Source: Pyricularia pennisetigena (lineage: Eukaryota > Ascomycota > Sordariomycetes > Magnaporthales > Pyriculariaceae). Taken from it: a stretch of 64,000 bases of DNA. The notes below the pieces were generated by a model. It saw nothing but the letters and a program-made list of their open reading frames with translations. It had not been told where the DNA came from and did not search any database. Where the stretch lies: positions 955,366 to 1,019,365 of the forward strand of contig NC_043743.1 in NCBI RefSeq assembly GCF_004337985.1, written 5' to 3'. Made by a program: the position numbers and the translations under genes. Numbering within the stretch: the stretch's first letter is position 1; every line of letters starts with the position of its first letter. This document shows, in pieces, positions 46,920 through 59,439 of this stretch.

Positions 46920-48733
46920 TCAGCGACGCCTCCTGAACTTGCTGTTGAAACCAGGACCTCCCTTGGCGCCATTGTTGCGCAGCTTGAGCCTCCTGAAGTT
47001 CTGGTGAGCCACGGCGCTGACCTTCTTGATGGCACGTTTAACCGTGCCGCCCTCCTTGCCGTCCTGGTCCTCTTTTCCAGGTCCTGCCTTCTTGGCCTTG
47101 GCTTTACCCCTCCCTTTCTTCCCCCGCCTCTGCTTCCGGCCAGCGTCATCTTCGCCCTCCTCATCGTCAAACTCAGACTCAGACGCCAGTGACAGCTCAT
47201 CGGCATCCTCGGGCACTGGGCAGTCGAGCTGGTGCTGAGTCTCGGGCACGACGTCGTCGCCATCTTCATCCGAGGCACTGTCCTCAGCGGCCACGCTGAT
47301 GCTTGCTGGCCGTCTGCTCCGGACGGGTCGCATGTTGGCTCGGCGCGTCGTGCGCTTCTGGCCCTTCTTCTTAAACACGCGGAGCGGCTGGCCGTTGCGG
47401 TCAAGGCCAGCCCTGCGGTCGTCTTCATCGGGGCTATCGTAGATGGCCTCGTCGTCAAAGCCACCGAGGAGGTTCGTCGGCATGACCTGGCTGTCGGCCA
47501 CTAGGACTTCTCTGGTAACATTCTCCTCGGCTACGCCTCCATCCCTATTACCCGTCTCCATCGCCGTGACTGCCGGCTTCGCCTTGGTCTTGACCTGGGC
47601 GAAACCCAGCTCTTCCGCTTCCATCTCGCGCAAGGCGTCCAGGTCGTCGTCGTGCTTCTCTTCTTCCATCTTGCGCAGGCTGGCCACGACGCTGCTCAGG
47701 CCCCTGACGAGCGGCTTCCGCGGCAAGCGGGCGGCGTAGCGACGCGCCTCCTCGGCCTCATAGTCGTAGTCGTCGTCCTCCACCGCCGGCACGGCCTCGC
47801 CGTTCTCGTCCAGCCGCGTTGGGGCCGGCGCGGGCGGCGGCAGACGTCTGAGGAACTGTGGCGTGGCAAAATCGGGCTTGGACGGCGTTTTCGAAGGCGT
47901 CCTGTCCAGTCCGGCGTTGGCGGCGGCAGCGGCGGTAGAGGAGTTCCCATCCCGCCGGCCCAGCGGCGTCATAAAGCCATCTAGCACGTGCCGGCGGCCC
48001 GACGACACGGGCGTGCGGGCCAGGCGCGCGGCGGAGAGAGACGAGCCCGGGTCTGCCGCGTTGATGGTGGCGCCACCCCGCCTGGGCGTCGCGACAGGGA
48101 TGGCGCCGGTGCGCTTGGACGGCGTTCGTGTCTCGGCGGGCGACGCGGTCAACAGGTCGAAGAGGCCGAGGACGCGGCCGTCGCGCTGAGGCGTGGGGCC
48201 GATGGACGTGGGGACGTTTACGGCGCTGCTTCCGGGCGTGCCAAAGAGCTTGCGCGCCGTGGAGGGGGTGGTGAGGGCGGAGCTGTGGGTTGCAGTGCGC
48301 TTCAAGGGTGTCGAAATCGGCCTGGTGCGTTTGGAAGGTGTGGTCTGGTCGTAGAGCGAAAGGGTGTCGGTGGACTTGCGCTTTCTCGGGGTTGGGAACT
48401 GTGGTTTTTGTTTTTGTGCTTGTTGCTCTGTTGTCGTCGCTGCTGCTGCGGGGACGATCTTGCCTGAAAGTATGTCCCGAATCCTGTTGTATTCTTTGTA
48501 TTTTTGGGCTACATGTTGGGAAAGCAAGGAAGTCAGTTAGTCTTGGTCGGCAAGACAATGGCAAGTACATATATTGGTCCAAAAACCATACCGATTTCAG
48601 GAGCCGCCTTGATATCTGACCGCGAAGGCTTCTTGCCCTCGTGCGTCTTTGCAAATGTCGTCTCCCATGTTTTGAGCTCTGCTCGCAGCTTCTGGGACTG
48701 GTTTTCGTAGCGAGACTGCTCTTGTTGGTCCAT
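46920..48733 (-). CDS. SLD2: DNA replication regulator Sld2
   Basis: Sld2 (Drc1) is a CDK substrate that, once phosphorylated, binds Dpb11 and allows CMG helicase activation at origins. Two exons (48592-48733 and 46920-48508), 576 residues. The N-terminus has the family helix LRAELKTWETTFAKTHEGKK, then PSRSDIKAAPEIAQKYKEYN across the splice junction; this region relates to the RecQ4 N-terminus. The next 200 residues are packed with minimal and full CDK sites (TPRKRK, TPSKR, TPLKR, TPSKTPSK), as expected of this CDK switch. The C-terminal third is acidic, then strongly basic, ending in RRRR. Phase across the intron is consistent (ATC G|CC). The same strand pair runs divergent from the DSBA-like gene. 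Confidence 0.93.
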
Positions 48734-49575
48734 GGTTGGATGCGAAGAACAAATCTCTCCGCTGAAGGATTATATATGAGAACAGTAATCGATCGCTTCA
48801 AACTATTCACTTTGTTCTCTAGTTTGGGTTTGTAATTACAAAGTGGTATTGTATGAAGAAGAGTTCCGGCTTGCCATGTGCCGGATTTCCCAAAACAGGT
48901 GCAAGTTTCCATCAATTAATTGTGAACCCCTGTGCGCGCCCTGCGCGCAATGCAAGACGCGCTTTTTCGTGACATACCCGCCCCGCTATGGGCGCTTTTG
49001 CCGTGCCCCACATCTGCCACACTTGTTTCGTCATTTCCCTACGCAGCATGCTACCTTACACCCTCTCCCCCACCCACTATTCTACGTAGTTGTACAATAT
49101 ATTATATTATTGCAAAGGCCTATGCCGCGTGGGATGCAGACGGTCAAGGGCCAAGGCGGCTTATAGTAATTGTTTCGCCAAACTGTTGAGGCGTCCATTC
49201 TCAACGCCAAAGAAAAAGTGTATATCACCTCCAAGTACCTATCTACTCGAGTGTTGCATCTGTAAACGTTTTCCAAATGTGCCATTTTATTTTACTGTGT
49301 CTCGGCAGCAGTAGTTAAACTTAAGGCAGCATCTCCAGTAAAGTCGTCGTTGACTGATTGGTAATCATTCTATGTTTTTCTCATTCCGTCGCCATCGCGG
49401 AAAGGGTGGGGCAAGTCGCAATAGTGGTTCCGGAACGAAATGGCGAAATACAGCGCTGCGAGTACCTGACCTGTATAATAGATCACACAAATCCCTGAAT
49501 CCCTGTGAATGATTGAAGAACATACCAACATAGAGCAAGCTCCCGTACAATCTAATTGTTCCTCTAGTCATAAAA
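48734..49575. other. Bidirectional promoter SLD2 / DSBA-like gene
   Basis: About 840 bp. No gene is seen, and no single regulatory motif stands out. Confidence 0.45.
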
Positions 49576-50366
49576 ATGGTCAACTTCACTATCAAGGTCA
49601 TCTCGGACACCATCTGCCCCTTTGTAAGTGACTTCAGCTGCCATACCCAAAAAGGTCGCTGCACCTTTGCACACTGCACCAACAAAAAAAAAGAAAGCTA
49701 ACAAAACCCGACCCAAAGTGCTTCGTGGGCAAGCGGCGTCTGGAAAAGGCCATCGATGTCTACAAAAAGACCGTCCCCGGCGGCGCCGACGACACATTCA
49801 CCGTGACGTGGCACCCCTTCTACCTGGACCCGACGCTGCCCAAGACCGCCACGCCGTCGACCGAGCATGTGATACGCAAATTCGGCGCCGAGCGCGTGCC
49901 CATGCTGCACGCCCGCCTGGCCGCCACGGGCAAGGGGGAAGGCATAAACTTTACCTTCTCGGGCATGCTAGGCAACACGCGCGACTCGCACCGGCTGCTG
50001 CAGCTGGCCAAGACCAAAGGGTCGGAGCGCCAGAACCACGTCGTCGAGGCCATCTTCAAGTCGTACTTTGAGCAGGGCGGCGACATCACCAGCTACGACA
50101 CGCTGACCAAGGCCGCCGAGGCCGGGGGGTTGGATCCCAAGGAGGCGAGGGAGTGGCTGGAGGCCGGCAAGGGCGGCGCCGAGGTCGACGCCGAGGTGGA
50201 CAACGCGTACCGCAAGGGCATATCCGGCGTGCCGCACTTTGTCATCAATGATAAGTATGAGATTGGTGGCGCGCAGGAGGTTCCGGCCTTCCTGGCACAG
50301 TTCTCCATGGCTAAGAAGAGCTCAAGCGGCGCCACTACTGCGACCGACTCGTCGCTTAGCTGTTAG
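49576..50366 (+). CDS. DSBA/FrnE-like thioredoxin-fold oxidoreductase
   Basis: Two exons (49576-49623 and 49719-50366), 263 residues. The start MVNFTIKVISDTICPF runs into CFVGKRRLE across the intron, so the junction falls inside the CPFC active-site motif (Cys-Pro-Phe|Cys). Phase 0, donor GTAAGT and branch GCTAAC support it. The DSBA-like helical insertion (THE LLQLAKTKG region) is followed by the cis-proline loop GISGVPHFVINDKYEIGGAQ. The family includes FrnE and 2-hydroxychromene-2-carboxylate isomerases. The two cysteines favour a thiol:disulfide or glutathione-dependent reaction over the isomerase branch, but the substrate is unknown. No signal peptide, so probably cytosolic. The C-terminus is short and Ser/Thr-rich. 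Confidence 0.88.
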
Positions 50367-50462
50367 TTCCATCTCGGCACAGTGCTGTCCCGTATGGAAA
50401 CGTTGGAAACTTGATTCCGGGGTATCACTCGTGGAAATTTAACAAAACATGGCCCTCTCTTT

Positions 50463-51556
50463 TCAAATGTTCAAGAGCCCACCAAGATCTTTATCCATGG
50501 CCTTCAATCGCTGCTGCAGTTCCTTTTTCTTTCTGTCGAGCTCACGCACCTCCTCCTCTTCTCTCCTCAGATCCTCTTCCGTAAAGCCGTCATCAACTCC
50601 CTGGTCCTCAGCCTCCTCGTCATCCTGTGTGTCGTCCTCTTCTGCATACCTGTCCCTGTTCATGCGCTCCAGCCGCGACGTCTGCTCCGCCACGCGGGCT
50701 TCGTAGTAGGCCAGCGTGTTACGCTGATGCGCATACTTCTGGCGCATTTCGGGGATTCGCTCAAGTGCACCTGGCAGGGGGTAGACGTGGCACAGCTTCT
50801 CAGCACCGCGCAGCAAGACCTCAATGTCGACCTCGCCGCCGCCGTGGCTGCCACGCGTGATCTGGCCATGTAGGTCGCCTCCCAATACAGCGGCCACGGC
50901 GGTGTTACGACGCGCGCTAACAGCATTCCGGTGGCCCGGTGGAGGTCCCGTCGTCACCTCACCCGCCGCGACATTGAAGACGGTCTGCCGACGCTTGGTG
51001 TTACCGCGGGCATCGGCGTCGTCATCTAGGGCTTGGGTTCTTCGAGGTTGTTGTTGCTGCTGTTGGGGAGGCGGCGGCGGCGGCACGGAGAAGAGGGCGC
51101 GTTCATGAGTCTCGGTGTCGCGGATCAGTGAGGTGATGTCATCGCTGGCAAGCAGGGCGTTCGTGAAGATCTTCGGGGGTGGAAATCTGGATAGCCGTTG
51201 CGGGATTTTAGCAATGTTAATAAATTAGAGTTTTTTATTTATTTTTTTAGTTTTTCTTTTCTTCTCTTCACAAGTCAAGTTATCCCTCTGTCGCCGTGAT
51301 CTCTGAGCATCCAGAAAGTAGTGTGGCAACCCCTGTTATGGGTGGTTGGCTATTTGGCGCTCATCCATCTTGCATTGCTGCCCGAAGCGGAGCCGGGTCT
51401 TCTTTGGAAAGGATGGAGGAACCGATCAGACGGTAAGAGACTGAGGTAAGGGATGGCAATTTTTTTCGGGGTCGCTGCAGCTTACGGGAGTTCATTTATG
51501 CCCTGGCATGAGATTGCGATTTGCTCAAGATGTGCCGAGAGCAACGACCTCGACAT
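50463..51556 (-). CDS. SPC34: DASH complex subunit Spc34
   Basis: A DASH/Dam1 ring subunit that couples kinetochores to spindle microtubules; fungal-specific. Two exons: 51486-51556 and 50463-51186, separated by a long intron of 299 nt; 264 residues. Exon 1 encodes MSRSLLSAHLEQIAISCQGI and joins in frame to LPFPPPKIFTNALLASDDIT, the signature N-terminus of the family. After a Pro/Gln run (six P, then six Q) come TRRNTAVAAVLGG-like and GEVDIEVLLRGAEKLCHVYP segments. The C-terminal 100 residues form an acidic coiled coil. The first exon was recovered by matching the expected N-terminus to a donor GTAAGC; a start in exon 2 would lose that conserved part. The 3' end is less than 100 bp from the DSBA-like gene, which converges on it. 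Confidence 0.92.
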
Positions 51557-54336
51557 GATGATTGGATGTCGCTGCCTGAGATGCTTGAGGGTGAAGATTC
51601 TGAGGTTGGCGGGTGCTGTATAGGTAGATAGAGAGAAGAAAAGCGTGACTTTGTTGTTTTCTCTCCCCCGGCTCAAGGCAGGCAAGCAAACAAATTCAGG
51701 GTTGAGCATACGACTGGCAAATGCGCAGCTAGTTCAGAAGAGGTAACTCAGCTCTACGCAGTGATAAACAGCTCCTATCACCCCAACCGACAGCCAGGGC
51801 GATGAAAGTATGATATGCGTCTTCGGTACGATCTCAAATGGCGCGACATCGTGCACCGCACCGCGTTAGCTTGACACCTGGATCGGGTGCTGGCGGGGTT
51901 GACCCAGCATATCGGGCGGGGGACGTGATAATCAGTAAGTAATCAGTGGGAGCAGGTGCAGTGGAACTACAAAGTGACGCAGTTGCTAAGCTACATTGCC
52001 AAGACAAGATACAAGACAACGTCCAGACACACCGCCTTCACCTTTTTTTTTTTTTCTTTACCAAGCAGCACATACTCTGTGTAGCTTGAGATATTTTCAC
52101 CACCACAAATATTATTTGTTGTTACGATGTTCCGGAGGCTCAACCAAATGAAATAGATTAAACTGTTCGATGTAGAAAGCTTGCCCACTCCAACGAGAGT
52201 CATACTTGACAAGAACCAGTTATCAAACGATGCCCAACAAGCATTTGGAAGGGTCCATTGACCTGACTTATCCCTGCCAGCCCGTTGGTTGTCTTAGGTA
52301 ATCAGATCAACCGTTGACATCGCACCCCGCGTTGCCCGCCGCCTTGCCAGCCTCTGCGCTTGACACTTTATTTTTCGGCACACCACTTCCTGAGCCGAGT
52401 CTCGGCAGTGCTGCCAATAGGGCTTTGGTTGCGAGTGAATACTTGACTATGTATTGTTTTCCTCATTATACTGCCTGCAATGGCATTGAAATCGAGCTCT
52501 GAATACATGAAAGTTAAGCCACTCAGCCTGGTCCCGACACATCCTGTTGCTTTGCGTCTTCTGGCTCGTCAAATCTTGGTCCACATTTTCTGTCCAAGAA
52601 ACACCTCACCTTCTTTTTTACATACATGCTGCAGCTCACTCATATGGAAGGGAGCCACAACGTTTAAATATCTCATTGGGCACGAATCGATGCACCTCTT
52701 GATGCGCTGCTACCCCATTATGCCGGTCTATTTTCGATCCCGTCCAGTGCCCCCGTACGAACCCATTGTTCTCATGCCCTCCCACTATTTTTTTTTCTCA
52801 CTTTTGGACACGGTCCTTGCAGCCGCCAGCCTGGTTGAGTCGACACCGCCATCTTCCACCTGCTGGAGGCTGTGAGCGTAGGTTGGCGCTTTGCCAACTC
52901 ATCTGCCCCCTTTCCTACTCAGCTCGCCTGGCACCGCAGCATGCAATCTTAAAAGACTAACCATGTTTATGCTGCTTTCCGCGGTCCTGGATATTGTATT
53001 CCTAGTGGGATGACCTGCCAGCCTTTGCACAGGGGGTGGCAGCACACTGGTCAAGGCAGAGCTATCCTTTTTTTTTTTTTTTTTTNNNNNNNNNNNCCCC
53101 CCTCTCTCTCTCTGATATTTATTCCTCATCTCACACCCCCCGGAGGAATTGGCACATAAATATCCCGGTCATGGGTCCGGCAACAGGCATTGCTGCCCAA
53201 ACTGCCATTCTTGTCTCTAATCCCACATAGCCTGATGTGCCCTTCTGGGTCTTGGGAATGTGCTTTGTTGGCTTTCACTCCTTGAAGACCCGCCGCCGCC
53301 GCCAGCTGGTTTCGTTGTGACTGGATGAGGATTTGTTTAAGACGAAAGTACTGGAACTGCTGCGGCTCGGTGGAAAAAATCCGTATAAGAGCTCCATTCC
53401 CATAATTTTTCTCTTTGGTCCTTGCTGGATCTTTGGTTCCTTGACCGCATTCCGCCGTCACGAGATTTGGTAAATCTCTCAGACTTTTCCGGAAAGATCC
53501 TTCAAACATTTCTTCCTGTCTCGTTTGCGCAGAGGAATCATCAGAAGATAACCTACGACACTGCACCCCGCCCGCCCTTATTTTAGTCTAAACTAGCTGC
53601 TGTGTGCAAGTAAGTCTGTGGCAAACAAATCACCTCAGATTCGGCCAACCAACCATCTACTTGAGGAGCTCGCACACACCTCACACACATCCCGTCCGCC
53701 TGTCAATTACTCGACAGCCCAGTTGCACCCCCCCAAAAAAAAATCAAATCTGCAAGAGGCCTGCCTCCCACACACTTGCAGCTCAGATCGACCCCCGCGC
53801 CTTCTTTTTGGCTCCCTTGCTTGTCCAGTCGATTTTTTTTTCCTGGACGCACCCCGGCCATCCTTTACCTCTTTCTATCAATCCGTACCAGGACCAGGGA
53901 TCCAGCCCAACCCGCGGCTCCTCTCGTCTCTCACTTTTGAGTCGACAGCGCCTCTGCCACTGCCGTAATACCATCTTATCTCTCGCCTTATAACCGTCAT
54001 ACTCTACCGCCAACCCCTCGGATCTCTCTTGTGGTCCTGCCATCCATTCGGGCTAGGGCATTTCCATATTTGTCAACAACCTTATCATGCGCACATTTCG
54101 AGGTTCACTTTCTTGTCCTCGCTGGAGGTTCATACTCGGGTTGTCAACTCCCTGAAAGCCTCATTTATTGATTCCGCCCTCAAGCCTGCACAAGTGGTGA
54201 CCAAAACGACTTTGCTCCACTTGTGGCACGTACAAACTACGATATACTGAACAGCCAGTCCAACTTGGTCCAGAAGTCCAACATCTTCTCCCATCTACTG
54301 GTACCAAATCAGCGGCCCCAGGGCCTCACTACAACA
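51557..54336. other. Long intergenic region with an N gap
   Basis: 2.8 kb with no gene supported. Contains T18 plus 11 N at 53068-53096 and C/T-rich DNA from about 53600 to 54330 that looks like a long 5' leader for the next gene. Introns within that leader are possible. Confidence 0.45.
53068..53096. repeat. T-run followed by an assembly gap of 11 N
   Basis: Eighteen T (53068-53085), eleven N (53086-53096), then a C run and CT repeats. The base composition flips at the gap, so an unknown amount of sequence may be missing. Confidence 0.95.
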
Positions 54337-55428
54337 ATGCCTCGGCCATCAACTCTTGGAAGGATGGTCAAAAGCCCCGGCCCCACAAGGCCGACCTCTC
54401 CACCTCAGACCCCCAAGTCCTCTTCAGCATCCAAACAGCAGAAGAACCGCAAAGGTAACTGGGGAGGCCGCAGTCGACAGTCCAAGCAGCAACAGGCTAT
54501 TCGGGAACAGCTGTCTCACCACCATTTCGGTGCACAATTCATGGATGATCTGGACGACGGTCCCGTCTATGGTTTCCCACCCGGCCCACGAGGTGCGGAC
54601 CGGTTGTCACCCCGTTCTGCCCTATCCCTTTCGGAAGATGAGACCGAAGATGAAGTCGAGGACGAGATTGATGGAAACGACGAAGAAGAGGATGACGAAG
54701 AAGCTGATGGGGAGGCTGATGTCGAGTCCTCCGCAAGCGACAGCCCACCACCATCTTGCAGCCCTGGGCGATTCACCAAGTCCTCCACAGAAGCGACACA
54801 ACAGACTTTCCAAAGCGGCTCCTATGCTGCCAACTCAAAAGGAAGCGTACCCTGCGTGGTCACTGCACAAGTCACCATTGAATCTCTTGAAATACGGGAG
54901 TACGATGACAGTGACGATGATGATTGCATTGTCATCCACCCCGACGTCATCGAAGACGCTGATTCAGAGAGCAATCGGTCCCGTTCCCGCTCGCGTAGTC
55001 GTCAGCGACGAGACAGCAACATGGCTTCGGAAATGCGAGACCTCAATGTTTTCGCGTCCTCAGACGAGGATGACCTCGAGGAGACTGAGTATGAGAGAAA
55101 AATGAGAGAGCACCGTGAAGAAAGACGGCGGGCCCGCATGAATTCAGGCAGTATCACCAAACGTACAATCAGCGAGCGCGGCAGCGACAGCGACAGCGAG
55201 GACCTTGCCAATGGCCATGGCTTACCTAGCCCCCAGGACCCGACCGATGCGGCTCACCGTCGCTTGCGCCGAAGGCTGGCGCGCAACAGCGTTCTGTTCC
55301 ATAAGCCCGCTGCGCCAAAAATTGATGAGGCAGATGAGCCCGACTCGAGCGATGAGGAAATGGATGTTCTTCTCGCACGCGAGCTTTCCTTCTTCAACTA
55401 TATCTTCATGGAGGTCGACTCACCGTAA
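54337..55428 (+). CDS. Acidic, Ser/Arg-containing protein, unrecognised
   Basis: One exon from the first in-frame ATG (MPRPSTLGRMVKSPG) gives 363 residues. I do not know the family. Seen: a basic, Pro/Ser-rich N-terminus with several SP/TP sites; a compact segment KQQQAIREQLSHHHFGAQFM and DDLDDGPVYGFPPGP that looks conserved; a run of Asp/Glu; a stretch of RS dipeptides (SRSRSRSRQRR); a further acidic/basic coiled region (ETEYERKMREHREERRRAR); and a short hydrophobic end LLARELSFFNYIFMEV. The frame stays open 114 nt upstream with no ATG, so an upstream exon is possible. Composition suggests a nuclear, mostly disordered protein, perhaps tied to RNA or chromatin; that is inference only. Confidence 0.6.
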   Translation: MPRPSTLGRMVKSPGPTRPTSPPQTPKSSSASKQQKNRKGNWGGRSRQSKQQQAIREQLSHHHFGAQFMDDLDDGPVYGFPPGPRGADRLSPRSALSLSEDETEDEVEDEIDGNDEEEDDEEADGEADVESSASDSPPPSCSPGRFTKSSTEATQQTFQSGSYAANSKGSVPCVVTAQVTIESLEIREYDDSDDDDCIVIHPDVIEDADSESNRSRSRSRSRQRRDSNMASEMRDLNVFASSDEDDLEETEYERKMREHREERRRARMNSGSITKRTISERGSDSDSEDLANGHGLPSPQDPTDAAHRRLRRRLARNSVLFHKPAAPKIDEADEPDSSDEEMDVLLARELSFFNYIFMEVDSP

Positions 55429-56804
55429 AGAACTGTGCCCGGAGCTTAAAAAACACAAAGAATCCGAAACCCGACATTTATTTGAACAGCAAAACCGAAC
55501 ATTTTGAATTCGTCGCCAATCCACATATTTTAAACATGACACTAATGATCACGACCGCTACGACCAACTCCTAAAAGCCGCCTCACTATCCGCTAATGCC
55601 TTGCTTGGTATGAGGTGTGCAACCCAATCCTGTCTGGTAGATGCCGCTGTCCACTGCCCTTCCAACCCACGTGATATAACAGATGATTGAGCAGATGTTA
55701 TGGTACAGCGCCTCATTTTCGCCTTGTTTTCTTTTCTCGTCTCATATTATTTGGCCTTTTCTCATTTTCTTTGAGATCTTCCGGATTGTATTGTACCTAT
55801 CGGCTCCAGGGTGAACTTGACTAAGCATAGCACGGTCTAAGGGAGGGAATATGCTGTTTGTGGATCGGATATTTAGACTAGGGATACAAGCACACGTGTG
55901 CCAGGATTCTTCATATTGGGTACTTTTTGTAACTGCATTTTTTACAATCAGATAGCCTCGAGTGGGCTTTCCCACTGTTATAAGCTCCTCATTCAGTTGA
56001 TTGTTCTTCATTTGGGACGTTGATTAGCTCTAGACTGGATAACAGGGAATAACGTGGCCCACAATAAGCTATATTCAAATTGTGAGTGTTTGTGTTGCTT
56101 TCCAAAATTTGGGGGTACTTTATGTCGGCAAGAGAAAATAGTGATAATAATAATGAAAAATAAGAAAGCATTATTACAAAGCCATCTTTTAGAGCAAGAG
56201 AATAAGCCTAAATCGAGGAGTTTGATACATAAACTTCCCTGCTCACAATCTTTACGCAATGTTTGCCTCAGAAGCTCTCGAGTACAAACATGGGGGTGGG
56301 TTTTTGTGGCTGCACTCGGCTTACGTAATACATCAGCTGCTCCTTGACTCCACAAAGGCAAATCCCCGCAAGGTCGCAAGCGCGTTGATCACCCAAATCC
56401 TCGAAGAGTGTATGCATGTACAACGTTTGCCTTGATACCCGACTGCACTAATCACCGTGCCAGGACGAAAAGGAGCTGACCACCACATTGCACATCGATC
56501 CTAACTTCAAGTCTACACATACATCCAATAGCTAACGACCAAGTCGCGATAACAGCCTTGTCTGTGACTAATCGGCCTCTTCTCGATCCTACCACAGAGC
56601 GCGTCAACATATAATCCTTCGCCGTGAGCTCTGGCTTCCCGCGGTCGGGAAAGGCGCACGCACACAATCGAATATTCGCCTACCCGCGCGTCTCGCCATT
56701 GGATCTTCTACGACTGCCGGACCTTTGTGTTGGTTTTGACATACTTGCCCTATATACGTATCTTTTTTTGCACAGCGGTAAAATTGTACACCTAGACCGT
56801 CGAG
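55429..56804. other. Intergenic before TAF12
   Basis: No gene is seen. A/T-rich in 56060-56240. The TAF12 promoter must lie in the right half. Confidence 0.5.
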
Positions 56805-57241
56805 ATGAACCAGCAGGGCGCTCAGCCTGCTCAGGCCGGCGCGAGCCAGCCGACAGGAAACGGCACTCCTGGCCCCATGTTCCGGCCTGAGGCGATGCGC
56901 ACCATCTCGATCCTGAGCGCTGAGGAACGGGACAAGTACGAACAGGGTCTTCGGCAGCTATGGAACGTGTACGAGAAGGAACCAGAGGGCTCGCCGGCCA
57001 AGTTGCAGGCTTACAAGAAGATCCAGAACTTCGGAATAGTGCTCTCCAATAAGATTCGCGACACTATGAGGAGGAACCAGCAGGGTCAGCAACCAACGCA
57101 GCCAGGCCAGCAACCAGGTCAACAACCGCAGCAGCAGCAAACACAACAACCGCAACAACAACAACAACAACAACAGCAGGCGCAACCACAGCAGCAACAG
57201 CAACAACAACAACAACAACAGCAACAGCAACAAGCACAGCA

Positions 57242-57275
<34 letters not shown>

Positions 57276-59439
57276 CCTCAGCCGCAGCAGCCACAGCCTC
57301 CGCAGACTCAACAGACCTCCCCAAATATGACCAAGGCAACAGCTCCGCAGCAGCCGGCAACCGGCGCTCAGGGCGGCGCCTCCGGGGCTGCTGGCTCCTC
57401 GGCAGCACCCAACCCGGGAGGTGCGCCAGCACAGGCGCCAGCGGGTGCGAACCAAGTTCGCATTCCTGACCATATTATGACGCATATCAACAAGATGATT
57501 TGGCATGTACCCAGCAACGTGAGCGAGCAGGACGCACCGAAGTGGAGAGATGGCTCTAAGCGGCGATACGCCAATGCTTTGATGCAAATGGAGGCGGCTG
57601 CTACAACGCTGAAGAAAATCGACCAGCTTTACAAGGAAAGAAAAGAGAAGAACCAACCCATCACTCCAGAGGAGCAGAAGCTTTTCCAAGAGCGCAGGGA
57701 GAAGGCTCAGAACACCTACAGAGAGACCAGCCGATACGTCGAAGGGATACGGAAACATCACGCCGACATTACGGCACAAAGGGCATCTGGTGCACAGCCG
57801 GGTAATGCGCAGACTGGCGCAAGCGCCGCTTCCCCAGCAGGGGGACAAGCAGCCGCAACCCCTGGACCTCAGACAGCAGCTCCGACTGCCGCTTCCAGAC
57901 CACAACAGAACCAACCTCAGGGGCAAACCCAGGCGCAACCTGCCCAGCAACAGCCAACGCAGCCTACTGCGCAGCCCGGCGGTCTTGCCATGCAAAATGT
58001 GCAGGCTAATATCAACGGTGCATTTGAGGCCGCGAAGAACCAGCAGATGACTGGGATGGGTCGGGGGCAAGCACCGGGCGCTTTGGGACAAGCAGCGCAG
58101 CCGGGATCTCAAGCTCAGGGTGGCGCGAATGTTGCGCCAGCTACTGGCTCCCCCATGGTGCAGCAGCCTCCAGGCCCAGTCGGAGCGCAGCAACCGACGA
58201 TCAAGTCGGAGCCGGGAACACAACAGCATCAGGCTCAGCTTCAACAGCAGCAATTTCAACAGCAGCAGCAGCAGCAGCAACAACAACAATTCCAACAACA
58301 ACAACAACAACAGCAGCAGCAGCAGCAGCAGCTCCAACATCAGCAGCATCAGGGTCAAATGAACACACCGATTGCATCTGCTCATAATGCTGGCCGCGTA
58401 CAAACACCACAGTCTGGCACTCCCACTACTACTGCTCCACCGCCGCATGCCTTCTCACACGCGGCAGCTGTCAACGCCATTACCCAGCGCCAGAATTCAG
58501 GCCCGGTTCAAACCATCTCCCAGCAGCAGCAAGCTCAACAGCAACAGCAGAGGCCCAACGCCAATGGCACAGTTGTAAACAACGCTGGCACTCCAACTCC
58601 TATGAGCGCTGGCGGAGTAATGGCATCAGCCCCGCCGCCAAATCAGATTCAACAACAGCACCAGCCAACCCACCCGCAACAGCAACCGAACGGCACCGTT
58701 ATCCCGACCGGCCATCCTCACGCACACCCAGGACAACCACAAATGCAGCAGCGTGAGAGCCACGCAATGGTTCCCCGCAACCCTATCGCCAAGAGCTTGC
58801 CAGAAAAGGCACAGCAGACACCGCAGCCAGTCGCCATGACGGGCGGGCTTGGTCCGGGTCGACCGACTATGACAGGCGGCCTGTCCACTCCCGGTGGCGT
58901 TATGAACCAACCGGTGATCGCTAGACACCCACCTGGAACGATCGTCACAGAGAATGACGGTGATCGAGTACTCAGCAAGAAGAAGCTCGATGAGCTTGTA
59001 AGGCAGGTGTGTGGTGGCACTGCTGAGGGCCTAGATGGAAACTTGCTCACGCCCGAGGTCGAAGAGGTACGTTGAATCTGTCTTTTTTTTTTCTTGCACT
59101 TTTCGTGTGAATTTTCACTATAGCCTCAGCTTGGATCAAGACGTTCAAAAATGCTAATATAAGATTTGACTCTTATCTCAGTCTGTTCTCACTTTGGCAG
59201 ACTCGTTTGTCGACAACGTGCTACACTCCGCCTGCCGCAATGCTAAAGAGCGCGGATCCAAAGTTCTCGAGATTCGCGATATCCAGCTGGTGCTCGAGCG
59301 AACATACAATATTCGCATCCCGGGATACTCGGCCGACGAGCTCAGGACTGTGCGGAAGGTACAGCCCTCTGCGGCCTGGATCTCGAAGATGAGCGCCGTG
59401 CAAGCTGCCAAGGTGATGCCTGGCAAGGACGCCTTGTGA
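56805..59439 (+). CDS. TAF12: TFIID/SAGA subunit TAF12 (histone-fold)
   Basis: Shared subunit of TFIID and SAGA that pairs with TAF4 or Ada1 through a histone fold. Two exons (56805-59066 and 59182-59439), 839 residues. The N-terminal 110 residues include a helical segment, [20 protein letters not shown]. The middle is mostly Gln/Pro/Ala, with long CAA/CAG-coded Gln runs near 57130-57240 and 58240-58335. A basic conserved block at about 225-330 ([20 protein letters not shown]) interrupts it. The histone fold begins [15 protein letters not shown] at the end of exon 1 and continues into exon 2 as [20 protein letters not shown] and [20 protein letters not shown]. The intron falls in phase 0 inside the fold, so the second exon is essential to the domain. 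Confidence 0.94.
57130..57245 (+). repeat. Polyglutamine tract in TAF12
   Basis: CAA/CAG codons with few interruptions, mixed rather than pure, which tends to limit slippage. A second tract of the same kind lies at about 58240-58335. Confidence 0.85.

Noticed and set aside
52480..52875. 131-codon plus-strand ORF
   Set aside because: Composition is that of intergenic DNA with a T-run read as Phe; no conserved pattern.
56958..58448. 496-codon minus-strand open frame, Leu/Val/Ala-rich
   Set aside because: It is the antisense of the TAF12 CAG/CAA repeats; low-complexity leucine runs are an artefact of that repeat.
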